Shown piece by piece: positions 40,054 to 50,480 of a stretch of DNA of 64,000 nt (position 1 is the first letter of the stretch; each line of letters starts with the position of its first letter). Under the pieces are notes generated by a model. It saw only the letters and a program-made list of their open reading frames with translations, ran no database searches and was not told the DNA's origin. The DNA comes from a bacterium BMS3Abin03 (lineage in GTDB: Bacteria > Bacteroidota > Ignavibacteria > Ignavibacteriales > Ignavibacteriaceae), in assembly GCA_002898075.1 (NCBI GenBank), contig BDSV01000044.1:1-64000 (forward strand), written 5' to 3'. Both the position numbers and the translations under genes were made by a program.

Positions 40054-40713
40054 TCAATCATAAATATTCAGAGAATCTATTTTTATACCGTATGTTTCTT
40101 CCGATATTTCCAAAAGTTTTTTAATATCTTGTTTCGAAAGCTGTTTCGGAGTACCCATCATCCTTGCTGTAAAAATTGTTTTCGCCGAGTGCTCAAGTTT
40201 TTCCATTTTATAATAAGCATCATCAAGAGTTTTACCCAAAGTAAGCGCGCCATGGTTTTCCAGTAGATACGCCCAGGAATGTTCTATGTAAGGTTCAAGA
40301 CTTAAAGGCAAATCGTTTGTTGAAGGAGCGCCGTATCGGCAGAGCGGCACTTTGCCTAAAGTAAGTAAAACCTCGGGGAAGTAATGTTCCGAAAGCCCTT
40401 CGCCTATTAAGCTAAAAGCCGTAGCATAAACCGGGTGGCAGTGAACAACAGCATTAACATCGGGTCTTCTTGAATATGCGAAAAGGTGAAGTTTGAACTC
40501 GGTAGTAATTCTTCCTTCGCCTTTAAGAAGCGAGCCGTGCATATCAAATTCGAGAATATCTTCTTCAGTAACATCGCCTTTGCACACACCCGAACGCGTA
40601 AATAAAACAGTATTGCGCGAGGTTATTACTGAAACGTTTCCGTCGTATGCAGAGACAAATCCCTGCTTGTAAATCTTATGACAAACAGAAACAATCTTTT
40701 CTACTTCCCGCAT
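40054..40713 (-). CDS. Class II aldolase/adducin family protein (fuculose-phosphate aldolase-like)
   Basis: SAYDGNVSVITSRN, VVHCHPVYATAFS, LLENHGALTLGKTLDDAYYKMEKLEH. Confidence 0.92.
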   Translation of the reverse strand: MREVEKIVSVCHKIYKQGFVSAYDGNVSVITSRNTVLFTRSGVCKGDVTEEDILEFDMHGSLLKGEGRITTEFKLHLFAYSRRPDVNAVVHCHPVYATAFSLIGEGLSEHYFPEVLLTLGKVPLCRYGAPSTNDLPLSLEPYIEHSWAYLLENHGALTLGKTLDDAYYKMEKLEHSAKTIFTARMMGTPKQLSKQDIKKLLEISEETYGIKIDSLNIYD

Positions 40714-41696
40714 TTCTTTTCTAATGTCTCCATTAATTTCATATTTATCAATCCATCTTCTCCGGTAACAGCAGGAGTATCATTATTTATAAATGATTTT
40801 TGAATCGAGCGCAGCAAATAAACGAGTTTATTGCCTCTTTTTCTAAAACTCATTTTTGCTTCGCCCTCCAACTGAATTGTGAGTTTGGCAGAATGATGCT
40901 GTTTTACACCGATAAAATTTTCAATAGCGATAGACCCCTTGTGCCCGAGTATTTCTATTCTGTTAAATGCTTTTTTATTATTGAACGACACGTTAAAATA
41001 TCCGTATCCGCTATCTTTAAATCTTACCAGACCGGCTGCAAAATCATCCACTTCACTTTTATAAACAAGATTATCCATGTAACCGTTTATATCTTCAATC
41101 TCTCCGCCGTAAAACCGGAGTAAGTCAATCAGATGAGTGCCGAGGTCTCTTAAGGCACCGCCGCCGCTCAGTTTTTTGTTAAAGCGAAAATTACTTCCGG
41201 GCGGGAAATCTACATTAAAACTTAAATTGATCGTAACCAGCTTGCCGAGCAATTGATTTTTTAATATATGCTTTGCTTTAACAACAAGAGGATGAAATCT
41301 ATGCACATAATTAACAGATAACAGAACCTTATTAGCTTTGCAGGCATTCACCATTTCTTCTGCCTGCCGAAAATTTAGTGCAAGCGGTTTTTCACACAAT
41401 ATGTGTTTACCGGCTTCTGCTGCTTTAATAACCTGCTCATAATGATCGGCATTAACACTTGAAACATAAACCGAGTTTATATCGGATTTGAGAAACTCAT
41501 CATAGTTATCGAATGCAGCAAACGCGCCCGACTTCTTAGCCAATTCCTTTGAGCGTTTTAGACTATGACTATATAGCGAATGAAGTGAGCTTCTTCTTAA
41601 ATAAGTTAGTGCCGGAATGAATGTATGTTCGGTATAATACCCGCAGCCGGCAATTCCCCATTTTAATTTTTTAGCTTTAGGTCTTTTAATTTTCAT
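40701..41696 (-). CDS. Gfo/Idh/MocA family oxidoreductase
   Basis: KWGIAGCGYYTEHTFIPAL, GKHILCEKPLALNFRQAEEMV, GGGALRDLGTHLIDLL. Confidence 0.94.
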   Translation of the reverse strand: MKIKRPKAKKLKWGIAGCGYYTEHTFIPALTYLRRSSLHSLYSHSLKRSKELAKKSGAFAAFDNYDEFLKSDINSVYVSSVNADHYEQVIKAAEAGKHILCEKPLALNFRQAEEMVNACKANKVLLSVNYVHRFHPLVVKAKHILKNQLLGKLVTINLSFNVDFPPGSNFRFNKKLSGGGALRDLGTHLIDLLRFYGGEIEDINGYMDNLVYKSEVDDFAAGLVRFKDSGYGYFNVSFNNKKAFNRIEILGHKGSIAIENFIGVKQHHSAKLTIQLEGEAKMSFRKRGNKLVYLLRSIQKSFINNDTPAVTGEDGLINMKLMETLEKKCGK

Positions 41697-41721
41697 TGTT
41701 CAGCGTTATTGTGTATTTTTT

Positions 41722-42687
41722 TCAGGTTTTCTTTTTAAATAGTTTTAGTCTGTCCATCAGCAGGCGAATCGGTTTTGAATTCAACATAATATAAAAATGC
41801 ACGCCAGGAATATTTTTATCCAATAAATCTCTTACCTGTTTCGATGCCCATTCAACTCCTATATTCAAAACATCTTCGGGTTTGGCTGCATATACTTCAT
41901 CGGCTAATGCATCGGGAATTGTTATGTAAAAATTCTTCGGGATTGCATGGAGCTGCGCCTTTGAGGTTAAAATTTTCAAACCCGGAATTATCGGTACGTT
42001 AACGCCTTCCTGTTTACACATATCGACAAAATCAAAATAAAATTTATTATCGAAGAACATTTGAGTAACTACATAATCAGCGCCTGCATTAATTTTTTCT
42101 TTAATGAATTTGATATCCGATTTTAAGTTGGGAGCTTCAAAATGTTTTTCGGGGTAGCCGCCCACACCAACGCAGAAGTTCGTCGGCTTGGCATCAAGCA
42201 AAGAATCTTCGAGATATTTGCCCTTGTTCATATCTGTAATCTGCTTAACCAGTTCACTTGTAAACCTGTGTGTGCTTTTACCCAAAGGGAGAGGTTTTTC
42301 ATAACCGCTATCGTCTCCCCTTATGGCAAGTACATTCTCAATTCCAAGATAATTAAGCTCTATCAAAAAGTCTTCGGTCTCTTCTCTCGTAAATCCTTTT
42401 ACCAGGATATGCGGAATGGCGTCAACGTTATATTTATTCTGAATCAGGGCACAGATACCGAGAGTGCCCGGTCTTTTTCTTTTAACCTTTTTCTTAATGC
42501 CGCCGGGAGTTTCCTCATATATAACTTCGGCAGAGTGACTTGTAATATCTATAAATGGCGGGTTGTATTTCATAATAGCATCTAATACGGAAAGTACACT
42601 CTTAATGTCTCCGCCTCTTTTAGGCGGTATAAGCTCAAAGCTGATTAAAGGTTCTTCTGCATTTTTTAAATGTTCAATTACTTTCAT
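41722..42687 (-). CDS. metF: Methylenetetrahydrofolate reductase
   Basis: FELIPPKRGGDIKSV, NVLAIRGDD, GGYPEKHFEAPNLKSDIKFIKEKINAGADYVVTQMFFDN. Confidence 0.94.
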   Translation of the reverse strand: MKVIEHLKNAEEPLISFELIPPKRGGDIKSVLSVLDAIMKYNPPFIDITSHSAEVIYEETPGGIKKKVKRKRPGTLGICALIQNKYNVDAIPHILVKGFTREETEDFLIELNYLGIENVLAIRGDDSGYEKPLPLGKSTHRFTSELVKQITDMNKGKYLEDSLLDAKPTNFCVGVGGYPEKHFEAPNLKSDIKFIKEKINAGADYVVTQMFFDNKFYFDFVDMCKQEGVNVPIIPGLKILTSKAQLHAIPKNFYITIPDALADEVYAAKPEDVLNIGVEWASKQVRDLLDKNIPGVHFYIMLNSKPIRLLMDRLKLFKKKT

Positions 42688-42884
42688 GTCATTCTATTAT
42701 TTTTAATAATCTTTAATTTAATATAATTATTGATAAAGTTCTCGGTAAATTATCATTAAAGCCAATCTGAATTTAAGATGATTTTCATCATTCCTAATTT
42801 CGGCGAATTTATATATTTCATCAATTATAATGCAAATATACTTTAACAATAATTAATTAGATACGGCAGTTTTTAATATGTCAC

Positions 42885-43095
42885 CCCTGACGGGGTTCTT
42901 TATCGTTGAAGGTGTCTTTTTGCTACAAACATTTCACCCCTGCGGGGTTTGAAAACAACTGTTCTAAGTTTTTTAGAAAACAATATATCTATCGATGTTC
43001 AGTATGAAAATAGATAAAACATTTTTGAATTTTTCGGGACAATACTAAACTTTTTTATTTCGATATCAACTCCGTCAGGAGTGAAATGTTTGTAA
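42885..43095. repeat. Intergenic inverted-repeat element with ACAAACATTTCA / TGAAATGTTTGT arms
   Basis: Arms 42925-42936 and 43082-43093 perfect 12 bp; CACCCCTGACGGGGTT and CACCCCTGCGGGGTTT hairpins. Confidence 0.75.
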
Positions 43096-43121
43096 TATTT
43101 TAATCAATCTCCATTCAATCT

Positions 43122-45572
43122 TTACGGCGAAAGAATGAGCAGCTTGTTGGAAGAGTTTTTTATTTTGTTTACATCTGTTGAGATTTTCATATATTTCCCT
43201 TCCAGCCACATCAGTGCCATATCACTGTAATGATCGCTCATCACATTGCCCGATTGACCCGTTGTAAGAATAAGATAAAACTGATCCGGCTTACTGAAAT
43301 CATATAGAAACCGCATTGATGGACCCAAATCATTTTCGAACGGCTTATGCCTGAATACCGGATACTTCTCAACGCTTTCAGAAAAGGAATACTCGGTGTT
43401 GAAAATTGTTGTTCCATCGCCGCCTATTTCATACGGACCAATGTTTATATAATCATCGAGCGGGGAAAAATTTCCGCTGAACGGATGTTTAAATACTACT
43501 TTATGAATTCTGCCCCATTGCCAGGTCTTTACTTCCGAGCCGATTTCATTTTCAAGATAAGTTAATGCATCCGAAACACTCTTCCTGATTATCTCATCCC
43601 TTCCTTCCCGGACTTCCGTATTTACATCATCCCACCATACCGAAGACGGATTATCTAAAAGTTTCAGGATACTCCGGTAGGGCACATTTGCCATAAACAC
43701 GAACTGGTTAAAAAGATCGTTGCCCATTTTGTCTTCGTAAATATTTTCGAGTAAATATTTATAAGTGGTTAAATAGATTGCCGGCGCCTGATAATATTTG
43801 TTTAGGTCATAGTTCCACTCGCTTAAAAGTTCCAGCGATAGTTTTAAATTACTGTCGGTAATTTTAACATCCTTAAAAGCATCGATAATATATTTAACAA
43901 TTGTTTTTGCATAAGGCGATACAAAATCCATCTGGTAATTCATAAAATCCTGTTCGGAGTGTTTCTCCTTGGAGTTGAGGAGCTGAGTAATTCTTTCAAT
44001 TCTGGATGGCGGTTCCCACAAATTTGAAATATGATATTTAAACTCTTTGACGGTTTTATTATTTGCCGAAGCAATAAAATTTTGCGGAGGATTATACAAC
44101 ATCGGCAATTCATCTCTATCAACAAATCCTTTCCAATCATTCTCCGAATTTGTTCCGTCGAAAACAAAAGTTGTATTGTTTGCCTTTCTTATCGGCAGTG
44201 CTCCGCCGAAAAGATAACCGATATTTCCTTCCTTATCTGCATAAATAAAATTTTGTCCCGGAACGTTAAACATTTGTACCGCCGATTTGAACTCTTCCCA
44301 GTTACTCGCTTTATTAATTTTCAAAAAAGCATAAGCTTCATCACTTAATTCATCTCCCATCCATCTAACGCTTATCGGCGGATAGGAATTGTGTTCTTTG
44401 TTATAGATAAAATTGTACGGATAGATAGCGGATATTATCGGTCCGCGGTGAGTTGATTTGATTTCTATCGGTACCGGTTTTCTGTTGCGCACTTCAATAG
44501 TATCTTCAATAACGGATAGATTTTTCCACTTCCCGTCTAACAGGTATTTGGTTTTCGACGAGTCTAATTTTTCAAAATAAAAGTCACAATCATCGAGCAT
44601 AATATTGGTTAGCGCCCACGATATATTTTTGTTTTTCCCGATGACAATTCCAGGTACTCCGGGTAATGAAACTCCCGCAGCATTCCACTCCGGGCTACGG
44701 ATAACGACTGCATACCATTTACCGGGCGCGCTGAACCCGAGATGCGGATCGTTGGCAATTATCGGTTTGCCGGAAACTGATTTCTCTTTATTAACAACCC
44801 AACTGTTCGAGCCGATATGTGTCCCGGTACTGCCGATAAATTTCCTGAATAACTGATCTGTTTTAATAAATGAAGAATTCACCTGTGCGAATTTTTCTAA
44901 TCCGGAAGGAATTATTGTCGGTCCATTTTCGGGATACTCGGGAAAAATGTCTTCCACTTTCTCTTTCCCAAATTTCTGCACAAGTTCTGTAAACATAAGA
45001 TCGGTCCACCAGCTAATATTCAGTTCCCATGCCATCATTCTAATTACAATTATACTGTGAAGCGGTTTCCATTTTTCAGGTTGGTATCCTAAGAAATCGA
45101 ATTCAAAAGTATATTCGTTTTTTTTCTGAGCGATGTAATAATTTATTCCCTTTGAATAAGCATTTAATATCCTGAGTGCTTCGGGATTCATTTTTTCCAG
45201 GATTCTTTCCGCGGTTCGTTTTATTCCAATGGTTCTGAACATTTTATCGAAAGGCAATGTTTCTTCACCGAATATTTCACTCAATCTGCCTTCACCCGCA
45301 CGGCGGATTAAATCCATTATAAACATCCGCTCCTGTGCATGAAGATACCCCAAAGCAAATGCAGCATCCTCATCGTTCCGGGCAAAAACATATGCAACCG
45401 CCATGCTGTCGCGGTATATTTCAACATTCTCTTTTAATTCTTTTGCTTTTAGCGTACCTTCATAAACGGGAAGAGAATTACTGAGCACGCTATAAATAAT
45501 ATATCCGCCGATTATGAATACAAGCAGAAGTGATCCTACAATTCCGATTGTTATTTTTTGCCAGGGTTTCAA
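43122..45572 (-). CDS. Penicillin acylase family protein (Ntn-hydrolase)
   Basis: IYRDSMAVAYVFARNDEDAAFALGYLHAQERMFIMDLIRRAGEGRLSE; catalytic Ser context GTHIGSNSWVV; ANDPHLGFSAPGKWY. Confidence 0.94.
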   Translation of the reverse strand: MKPWQKITIGIVGSLLLVFIIGGYIIYSVLSNSLPVYEGTLKAKELKENVEIYRDSMAVAYVFARNDEDAAFALGYLHAQERMFIMDLIRRAGEGRLSEIFGEETLPFDKMFRTIGIKRTAERILEKMNPEALRILNAYSKGINYYIAQKKNEYTFEFDFLGYQPEKWKPLHSIIVIRMMAWELNISWWTDLMFTELVQKFGKEKVEDIFPEYPENGPTIIPSGLEKFAQVNSSFIKTDQLFRKFIGSTGTHIGSNSWVVNKEKSVSGKPIIANDPHLGFSAPGKWYAVVIRSPEWNAAGVSLPGVPGIVIGKNKNISWALTNIMLDDCDFYFEKLDSSKTKYLLDGKWKNLSVIEDTIEVRNRKPVPIEIKSTHRGPIISAIYPYNFIYNKEHNSYPPISVRWMGDELSDEAYAFLKINKASNWEEFKSAVQMFNVPGQNFIYADKEGNIGYLFGGALPIRKANNTTFVFDGTNSENDWKGFVDRDELPMLYNPPQNFIASANNKTVKEFKYHISNLWEPPSRIERITQLLNSKEKHSEQDFMNYQMDFVSPYAKTIVKYIIDAFKDVKITDSNLKLSLELLSEWNYDLNKYYQAPAIYLTTYKYLLENIYEDKMGNDLFNQFVFMANVPYRSILKLLDNPSSVWWDDVNTEVREGRDEIIRKSVSDALTYLENEIGSEVKTWQWGRIHKVVFKHPFSGNFSPLDDYINIGPYEIGGDGTTIFNTEYSFSESVEKYPVFRHKPFENDLGPSMRFLYDFSKPDQFYLILTTGQSGNVMSDHYSDMALMWLEGKYMKISTDVNKIKNSSNKLLILSP

Positions 45573-45781
45573 TTATTACTGCCGTTTTTTATAGTATTAA
45601 ATATAATCAATAATTAGTTTTGTGAAGAAATCAAGGGTTTAAAACTTAACCTGAGGTAAATTATAAAGCAATTTTAGGATTAATGAAAGGTATTCCCAAA
45701 TTCATTCCCCCGCTTTGTGCCCGTACCCAAATATTATCATGAGAATCTTCAAACATGAATGTAACAAAGTTATAACATATA

Positions 45782-47152
45782 CTATATTAGAGTCTGCTTC
45801 CATTTTTTAATCTCCCTTTTCACCAATTCAGGATTTGGTGAGCCGAAAGTTTGTTTTCTATTCAAAACGTTTTTAATATCTAATATCTCAATTGCAGATG
45901 CATCGAAGATAGGATTGATTTTTTTCATTTCATCAAGATTTAGCCGATCGAACTTTGTATTCTGCACTTCACAATATTTCACAACATTTCCAACAATGTG
46001 ATGGGCTTCCCTGAAAGGAATTCCTTGCATAACCAACCAATCGGCAAGATCGGTTGCAAGTGAAAAGTCGCCTTTTAATTCTTCCTTATATTTTTCGGTA
46101 TTTATTTCCATTGTTCGAATCGTATGTCCTGTAAGCAACAGACTATTATAATAAGTTTCTACAGAATCAAAAAGTGGTTCTTTATCTTCCTGCAGATCAC
46201 GGTTGTAACTTAATGGAAGTCCTTTTAAAACAGTAGCGAGGGAAATATAATTTCCAAAAACTCTACCGGTTTTTCCTCTAATTAACTCTGTAATATCCGG
46301 ATTTTTCTTCTGCGGCATCAAAGAAGAACCGGTGGTAAACTTATCACTAAGCTTAATAAAATTCCATTCGGCAGAGGACCAAATTATAATTTCTTCAGCG
46401 AGCCGACTTAGATGCATCATTCCTGTTACACAACAATGCAGAAAATCCAAAACAAAATCCCTGTCCGATACTGCATCCATAGCATTTGCTGTTATTTCTG
46501 TAAAACCAAGATTTTCAGCCATAAATTTTCTATCTAAGGGAAATGTAGAACCTGCCAGTGCACCGGATCCTAAAGGCGATACATCAGCCACATCATGTAC
46601 AAAGTTTAATCTTCTTTTATCTCTTTCAAACATTTCTACATAAGCAAGGAGATGGAATGCATAGGAAACGGGCTGTGCTCTCTGTAAATGTGTGTAACCG
46701 GGAATGAGAGTATTTATATGCTGACCGGCTAAATCCAAAAAAACATTCTGCAAATGGTGTAATGCATTTATTAATTCTTTAGATGATTTTTTTACCCATA
46801 GGCGAAGATCGGTTGCAATTTGGTCGTTTCGGCTTCTCCCGGTATGGAGCATACCTGCTGTATTACCAATTAGCTCGAATAATTTTGTTTCGATAGCAGA
46901 ATGTATATCCTCATAATTTCCATCTTCCGGTTTCCAGGAGCCATCGTTAAAATGTTTTTCAATGAGATCTAAACCATAAATTATTTTCTCTGCTTCTTCA
47001 CTAGAAATAATTTTCACCTTGGCAAGCATTTCTGCATGCACTTTACTAACAAGCACATCCTCCTTAAATAAATTTATATCAAAAGATAAAGAGGAAGAAA
47101 ACTTTAACGCTGATTTGTTAAGTTTATCTTTGAACCTGCTGCCCCAAAGCAT
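45782..47152 (-). CDS. argH: Argininosuccinate lyase
   Basis: LWGSRFKDKLNKSALKFSSSL, TGRSRNDQIATDLRLW, GSSLMPQKKNPDITELIRGKTGRVFG. Confidence 0.97.
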   Translation of the reverse strand: MLWGSRFKDKLNKSALKFSSSLSFDINLFKEDVLVSKVHAEMLAKVKIISSEEAEKIIYGLDLIEKHFNDGSWKPEDGNYEDIHSAIETKLFELIGNTAGMLHTGRSRNDQIATDLRLWVKKSSKELINALHHLQNVFLDLAGQHINTLIPGYTHLQRAQPVSYAFHLLAYVEMFERDKRRLNFVHDVADVSPLGSGALAGSTFPLDRKFMAENLGFTEITANAMDAVSDRDFVLDFLHCCVTGMMHLSRLAEEIIIWSSAEWNFIKLSDKFTTGSSLMPQKKNPDITELIRGKTGRVFGNYISLATVLKGLPLSYNRDLQEDKEPLFDSVETYYNSLLLTGHTIRTMEINTEKYKEELKGDFSLATDLADWLVMQGIPFREAHHIVGNVVKYCEVQNTKFDRLNLDEMKKINPIFDASAIEILDIKNVLNRKQTFGSPNPELVKREIKKWKQTLI

Positions 47153-48405
47153 TATTCTTTTACCTCCTTATATATAGAGTTCCGAACTATATTTAAAGTT
47201 TTGAATGGAAGCCCATATAATTTTAAAAACCCTTCCGCAGCTTTGTGATCAAATGTATCGCCGGCAGCATAAGTTGCAAGCTCTTTATCATACAGACTGT
47301 AAGGTGAGATTCTTGATAATACATTTATATTTCCTTTATATAATTCTATAAATATTTCACCTGAAACTGTATCTTGGGTTCTATCAACAAAGGTCATTAA
47401 AGCATCAAATAGAGGAGAATACCAAAGACCATCATATATTAAATTTGCAATTTGGTTGGAAACATTTTGCTTAAACCTAAAAGTTTCTTTGTCCAAAACT
47501 AATTTTTCGAGTTCATAATGGGCTTTATGAAGAATTACAGCAGCCGGTGCTTCATAAATTTCTCTCGATTTTATTCCCACAACTCTGTTCTCAATTAAAT
47601 CAATTCTGCCGATGCCGTGTTTTCCACCAAGTAAGTTTAACTCTTTAACAATTTCAGCAGCAGTGTAATTATAACCATTAAGTTTTACAGGAATTCCTTT
47701 ATCGAAAAGGATGGTAACTATTTCAGGTTCCAAAGGAGCTGTTCTGGGATTCACAGTTATTTGGTACGCATCTTCAGGTGGACAGTTGGTTGGGTCCTCG
47801 AGAATACCGCACTCAACAGCAGTCCCCCAAAGATTTTCATCAATAGAATACGGAGATTTTCTTGTTACTTTTACATGTATGTTATGCTTCATTGCATAAT
47901 CAATCTCTTCTTCTCTACTTTTAAATTCCCAGAACCTTAACGGTGCAAGAATATTTAATTGTGGAGCAAGTGTTTGGATTCCGACTTCAAATCTAACCTG
48001 ATCATTACCTTTACCTGTACAACCATGCGCAATAGTATCAGCCCCTTCTGCCAAAGCTATATCAATTAATAATTTTACCAGGAGCGGTCTTCCAATTGCA
48101 GTTGCCATAGGATAAACTCCTTCATACAATGCACTGGCTTTTAATGTTTTAAATGCAAAATTAGAAACGAATTTTTCCTGCAAATCAACTATGTGAACCG
48201 TTTTTGCACCTGTTTTTAACGCTTTTTCTTCTATACCATCAAGCTCGGCAGTTGGACCAAGTACGCCTGTAACAGTAATAATATCCGCATCATAATTTTC
48301 GCTTAACCATTTAACCATTACTGAGGTATCGAGTCCGCCTGAATATGCAACTACTATTTTTCTTCTATGCATTTTTTTTAATATCTCCTTATTAATTATG
48401 TTCAA
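47152..48405 (-). CDS. argG: Argininosuccinate synthase (true start probably internal Met at 48372)
   Basis: KIVVAYSGGLDTSVMVKWLSENY, AHGCTGKGNDQVRFE, SPYSIDENLWG. Confidence 0.96.
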   Translation of the reverse strand: MNIINKEILKKMHRRKIVVAYSGGLDTSVMVKWLSENYDADIITVTGVLGPTAELDGIEEKALKTGAKTVHIVDLQEKFVSNFAFKTLKASALYEGVYPMATAIGRPLLVKLLIDIALAEGADTIAHGCTGKGNDQVRFEVGIQTLAPQLNILAPLRFWEFKSREEEIDYAMKHNIHVKVTRKSPYSIDENLWGTAVECGILEDPTNCPPEDAYQITVNPRTAPLEPEIVTILFDKGIPVKLNGYNYTAAEIVKELNLLGGKHGIGRIDLIENRVVGIKSREIYEAPAAVILHKAHYELEKLVLDKETFRFKQNVSNQIANLIYDGLWYSPLFDALMTFVDRTQDTVSGEIFIELYKGNINVLSRISPYSLYDKELATYAAGDTFDHKAAEGFLKLYGLPFKTLNIVRNSIYKEVKE

Positions 48406-48493
48406 TAGAAGTAATCTTTAACTATGTTCTTCATTAAATTTCCCAACGAATTTTTTCCAACAATATTTACTAATGGAAAGACGGAAATGAATT

Positions 48494-48952
48494 TCATTTC
48501 TCCGGTAACTCGGTCATTATTTTTTTTAGTTTGTCTATTATAAAAGGAATATTTTTTTGATTATCAGGAATAATTAACACTGTATCATCTCCTCCTACCG
48601 TACCCATTATTTCCTTTTTGTTAAGCCGGTCAATATAATGAGCTACACCTTGTGCTCTTCCAGCAAGGGTTCGTACTAAAATCATAGATTCATTATGCTC
48701 AATACTTAAAATTTCATAACATATCAGCTTTGCAATTTGTCTTCCTGATTCTTCCGCATTGTAAATATACCTGATGCCATCACCCGAAACCGATTTTATT
48801 ACTCCAAGTTCGGCAAAATCCCTGCTTAAAGTTGCCTGGGTTACATTAACTCCCTCTTCTTTAAGTTTTGTCAGGAGATTATCGTGATTTGTTATTATAT
48901 AATCGTTTAAAATTTCTTTAATACGGTTCTGTCTTTTCAATTTTACAGACAT
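48494..48952 (-). CDS. argR: Arginine repressor
   Basis: KRQNRIKEILNDYIITNHDNLLTKLKEEGVNVTQATLSRDFAELGVIK; C-terminal GTVGGDDTVLIIPDN. Confidence 0.95.
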   Translation of the reverse strand: MSVKLKRQNRIKEILNDYIITNHDNLLTKLKEEGVNVTQATLSRDFAELGVIKSVSGDGIRYIYNAEESGRQIAKLICYEILSIEHNESMILVRTLAGRAQGVAHYIDRLNKKEIMGTVGGDDTVLIIPDNQKNIPFIIDKLKKIMTELPEK

Positions 48953-49058
48953 AAATTATTTCCTTTTAAATTATTTAAAATTGAAGAAAGTATCTAAATA
49001 AATTTAAAAACTTCTCCTTCGGTTATGATTAAAAAGATCGCTTCCGATCCATAGTTTA

Positions 49059-49462
49059 TTAATTCCATATTTTAAAGCTTTGAAGATTTGGAATCATACC
49101 ATCTGTTCCCTGTCCACCAGCGTTTACGGCAACATTAATTAACTTTGCAGTTCCTTCACCACCGGATACAATCGCTTTTGCCATCTCTGAACAAATAGCA
49201 ATTAATCCTTCGAGAAAGACAGCATAATTGTCGGCACCATCCATTCTTTTTATCTCTGAAAGACCGTTTACTAAAATTATTACCATATCATTCGGAGCAT
49301 CTGAAACTTTATCCGATGTAAATGTATACCTGCAGTATCACCGGGAATATCTGAATATGTTAATGCAATATTTTTCTTTCGTTTCTTTATCCCGCAATGA
49401 ACTCCGGCAGTTTTAAAACCCTGAGTTATGGTAATCGTTCCTTTAGGATTAAACTGAAACAT
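49059..49462 (-). pseudogene. argJ: Remnant of glutamate N-acetyltransferase argJ with internal deletion and frameshift; possible trace of argB at the 3' end
   Basis: N-terminal part GTITITQGFKTAGVHCGIKKRKKNIALTYSDIPGDTAG; other frame SDAPNDMVIILVNGLSE...NYAVFLEGLIAICSEMAKAIVSGGEGTAKLINVAVNAG. Confidence 0.8.
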
Positions 49463-50480
49463 ATTTCAACTTCCTTTCTAACAACCCGGAGGTCTCATCC
49501 CAACCGAATAATCTGTTCATATTCTGGATTGCTTGACCTGCAGCGCCTTTCACAAGTTTATCAATTTCCGCTGTAATAATTAGAACTTTTCCTTTTATAG
49601 AAACATTTATGTCACAAAAATTAGAATCAATAATCAATTGAAACACAGGTGGATTATTTCTTAGCCGGACAAAAGGAGAACTCTGATAAACTGTATTATA
49701 TACTTTATCAATATCTTTTTTTTCTACCTCTTCAGATAAATGGATTGTTATAGTAACATAAATTCCTCTCGATACGGGAAGAAGATGAGGCGTAAAAGAA
49801 AAAGGCGAATGAAATCCATTTTTATAAAGCTGCTGCAATATCTCCGGCTCATGCCTATGATTGTTAACATTATAAACTTTTACATTGCCGTACATCCCGG
49901 GTAAAAGTAGATCTGCACTTACAGCGTTTCCAGCCCCGCTTGTTCCTGAAAATGCAGCACAACTCACGCTTATAATTTTATCCGCAAAATCAGGCAGTAA
50001 AGGAAGGAGAGAAAGAAGTACGGCGGTAGGATAACAGCCGGGATTTGCAATTAACTTCACATTATCATAGTTGGTTGACGGATGATCTGCTAATCCATAT
50101 ACTTTATCCTTTAAAAGATGTGGCGAGGTATGTGTGAATTTATACCACTGCATATATAACTCTTCAAAATCTAATCTGTAATCTCCACCGATATCCACAA
50201 CAAATTTACCGTTGCCGATTAGCTTAGGTACGTATTGCAGAGCTTTGGCAGGTGGAAGATCAATAAAATATAAATCGTGCTCAAGAGAAATATTATCAAT
50301 AGATTCTATTTGAAGATTATCCGCTAATCCATCAAGACGGGAGGAAATATCATGTGATTTTTCACCTGCATTACTTTTTGCATAAACCCGGAATTCCGTT
50401 GTAAAAGGATGCTGAGCCAGACATTGAATTAATTTTTCCCCAGCGTACCCTGTCCCTCCGATTATACCAATTGAATGCAT
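49449..50480 (-). CDS. argC: N-acetyl-gamma-glutamyl-phosphate reductase
   Basis: IGIIGGTGYAGEKLIQCL, KLIANPGCYPTAVLLSLLPLL, SGTSGAGNAV, HRHEPEILQ. Confidence 0.95.
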   Translation of the reverse strand: MHSIGIIGGTGYAGEKLIQCLAQHPFTTEFRVYAKSNAGEKSHDISSRLDGLADNLQIESIDNISLEHDLYFIDLPPAKALQYVPKLIGNGKFVVDIGGDYRLDFEELYMQWYKFTHTSPHLLKDKVYGLADHPSTNYDNVKLIANPGCYPTAVLLSLLPLLPDFADKIISVSCAAFSGTSGAGNAVSADLLLPGMYGNVKVYNVNNHRHEPEILQQLYKNGFHSPFSFTPHLLPVSRGIYVTITIHLSEEVEKKDIDKVYNTVYQSSPFVRLRNNPPVFQLIIDSNFCDINVSIKGKVLIITAEIDKLVKGAAGQAIQNMNRLFGWDETSGLLERKLKYVSV

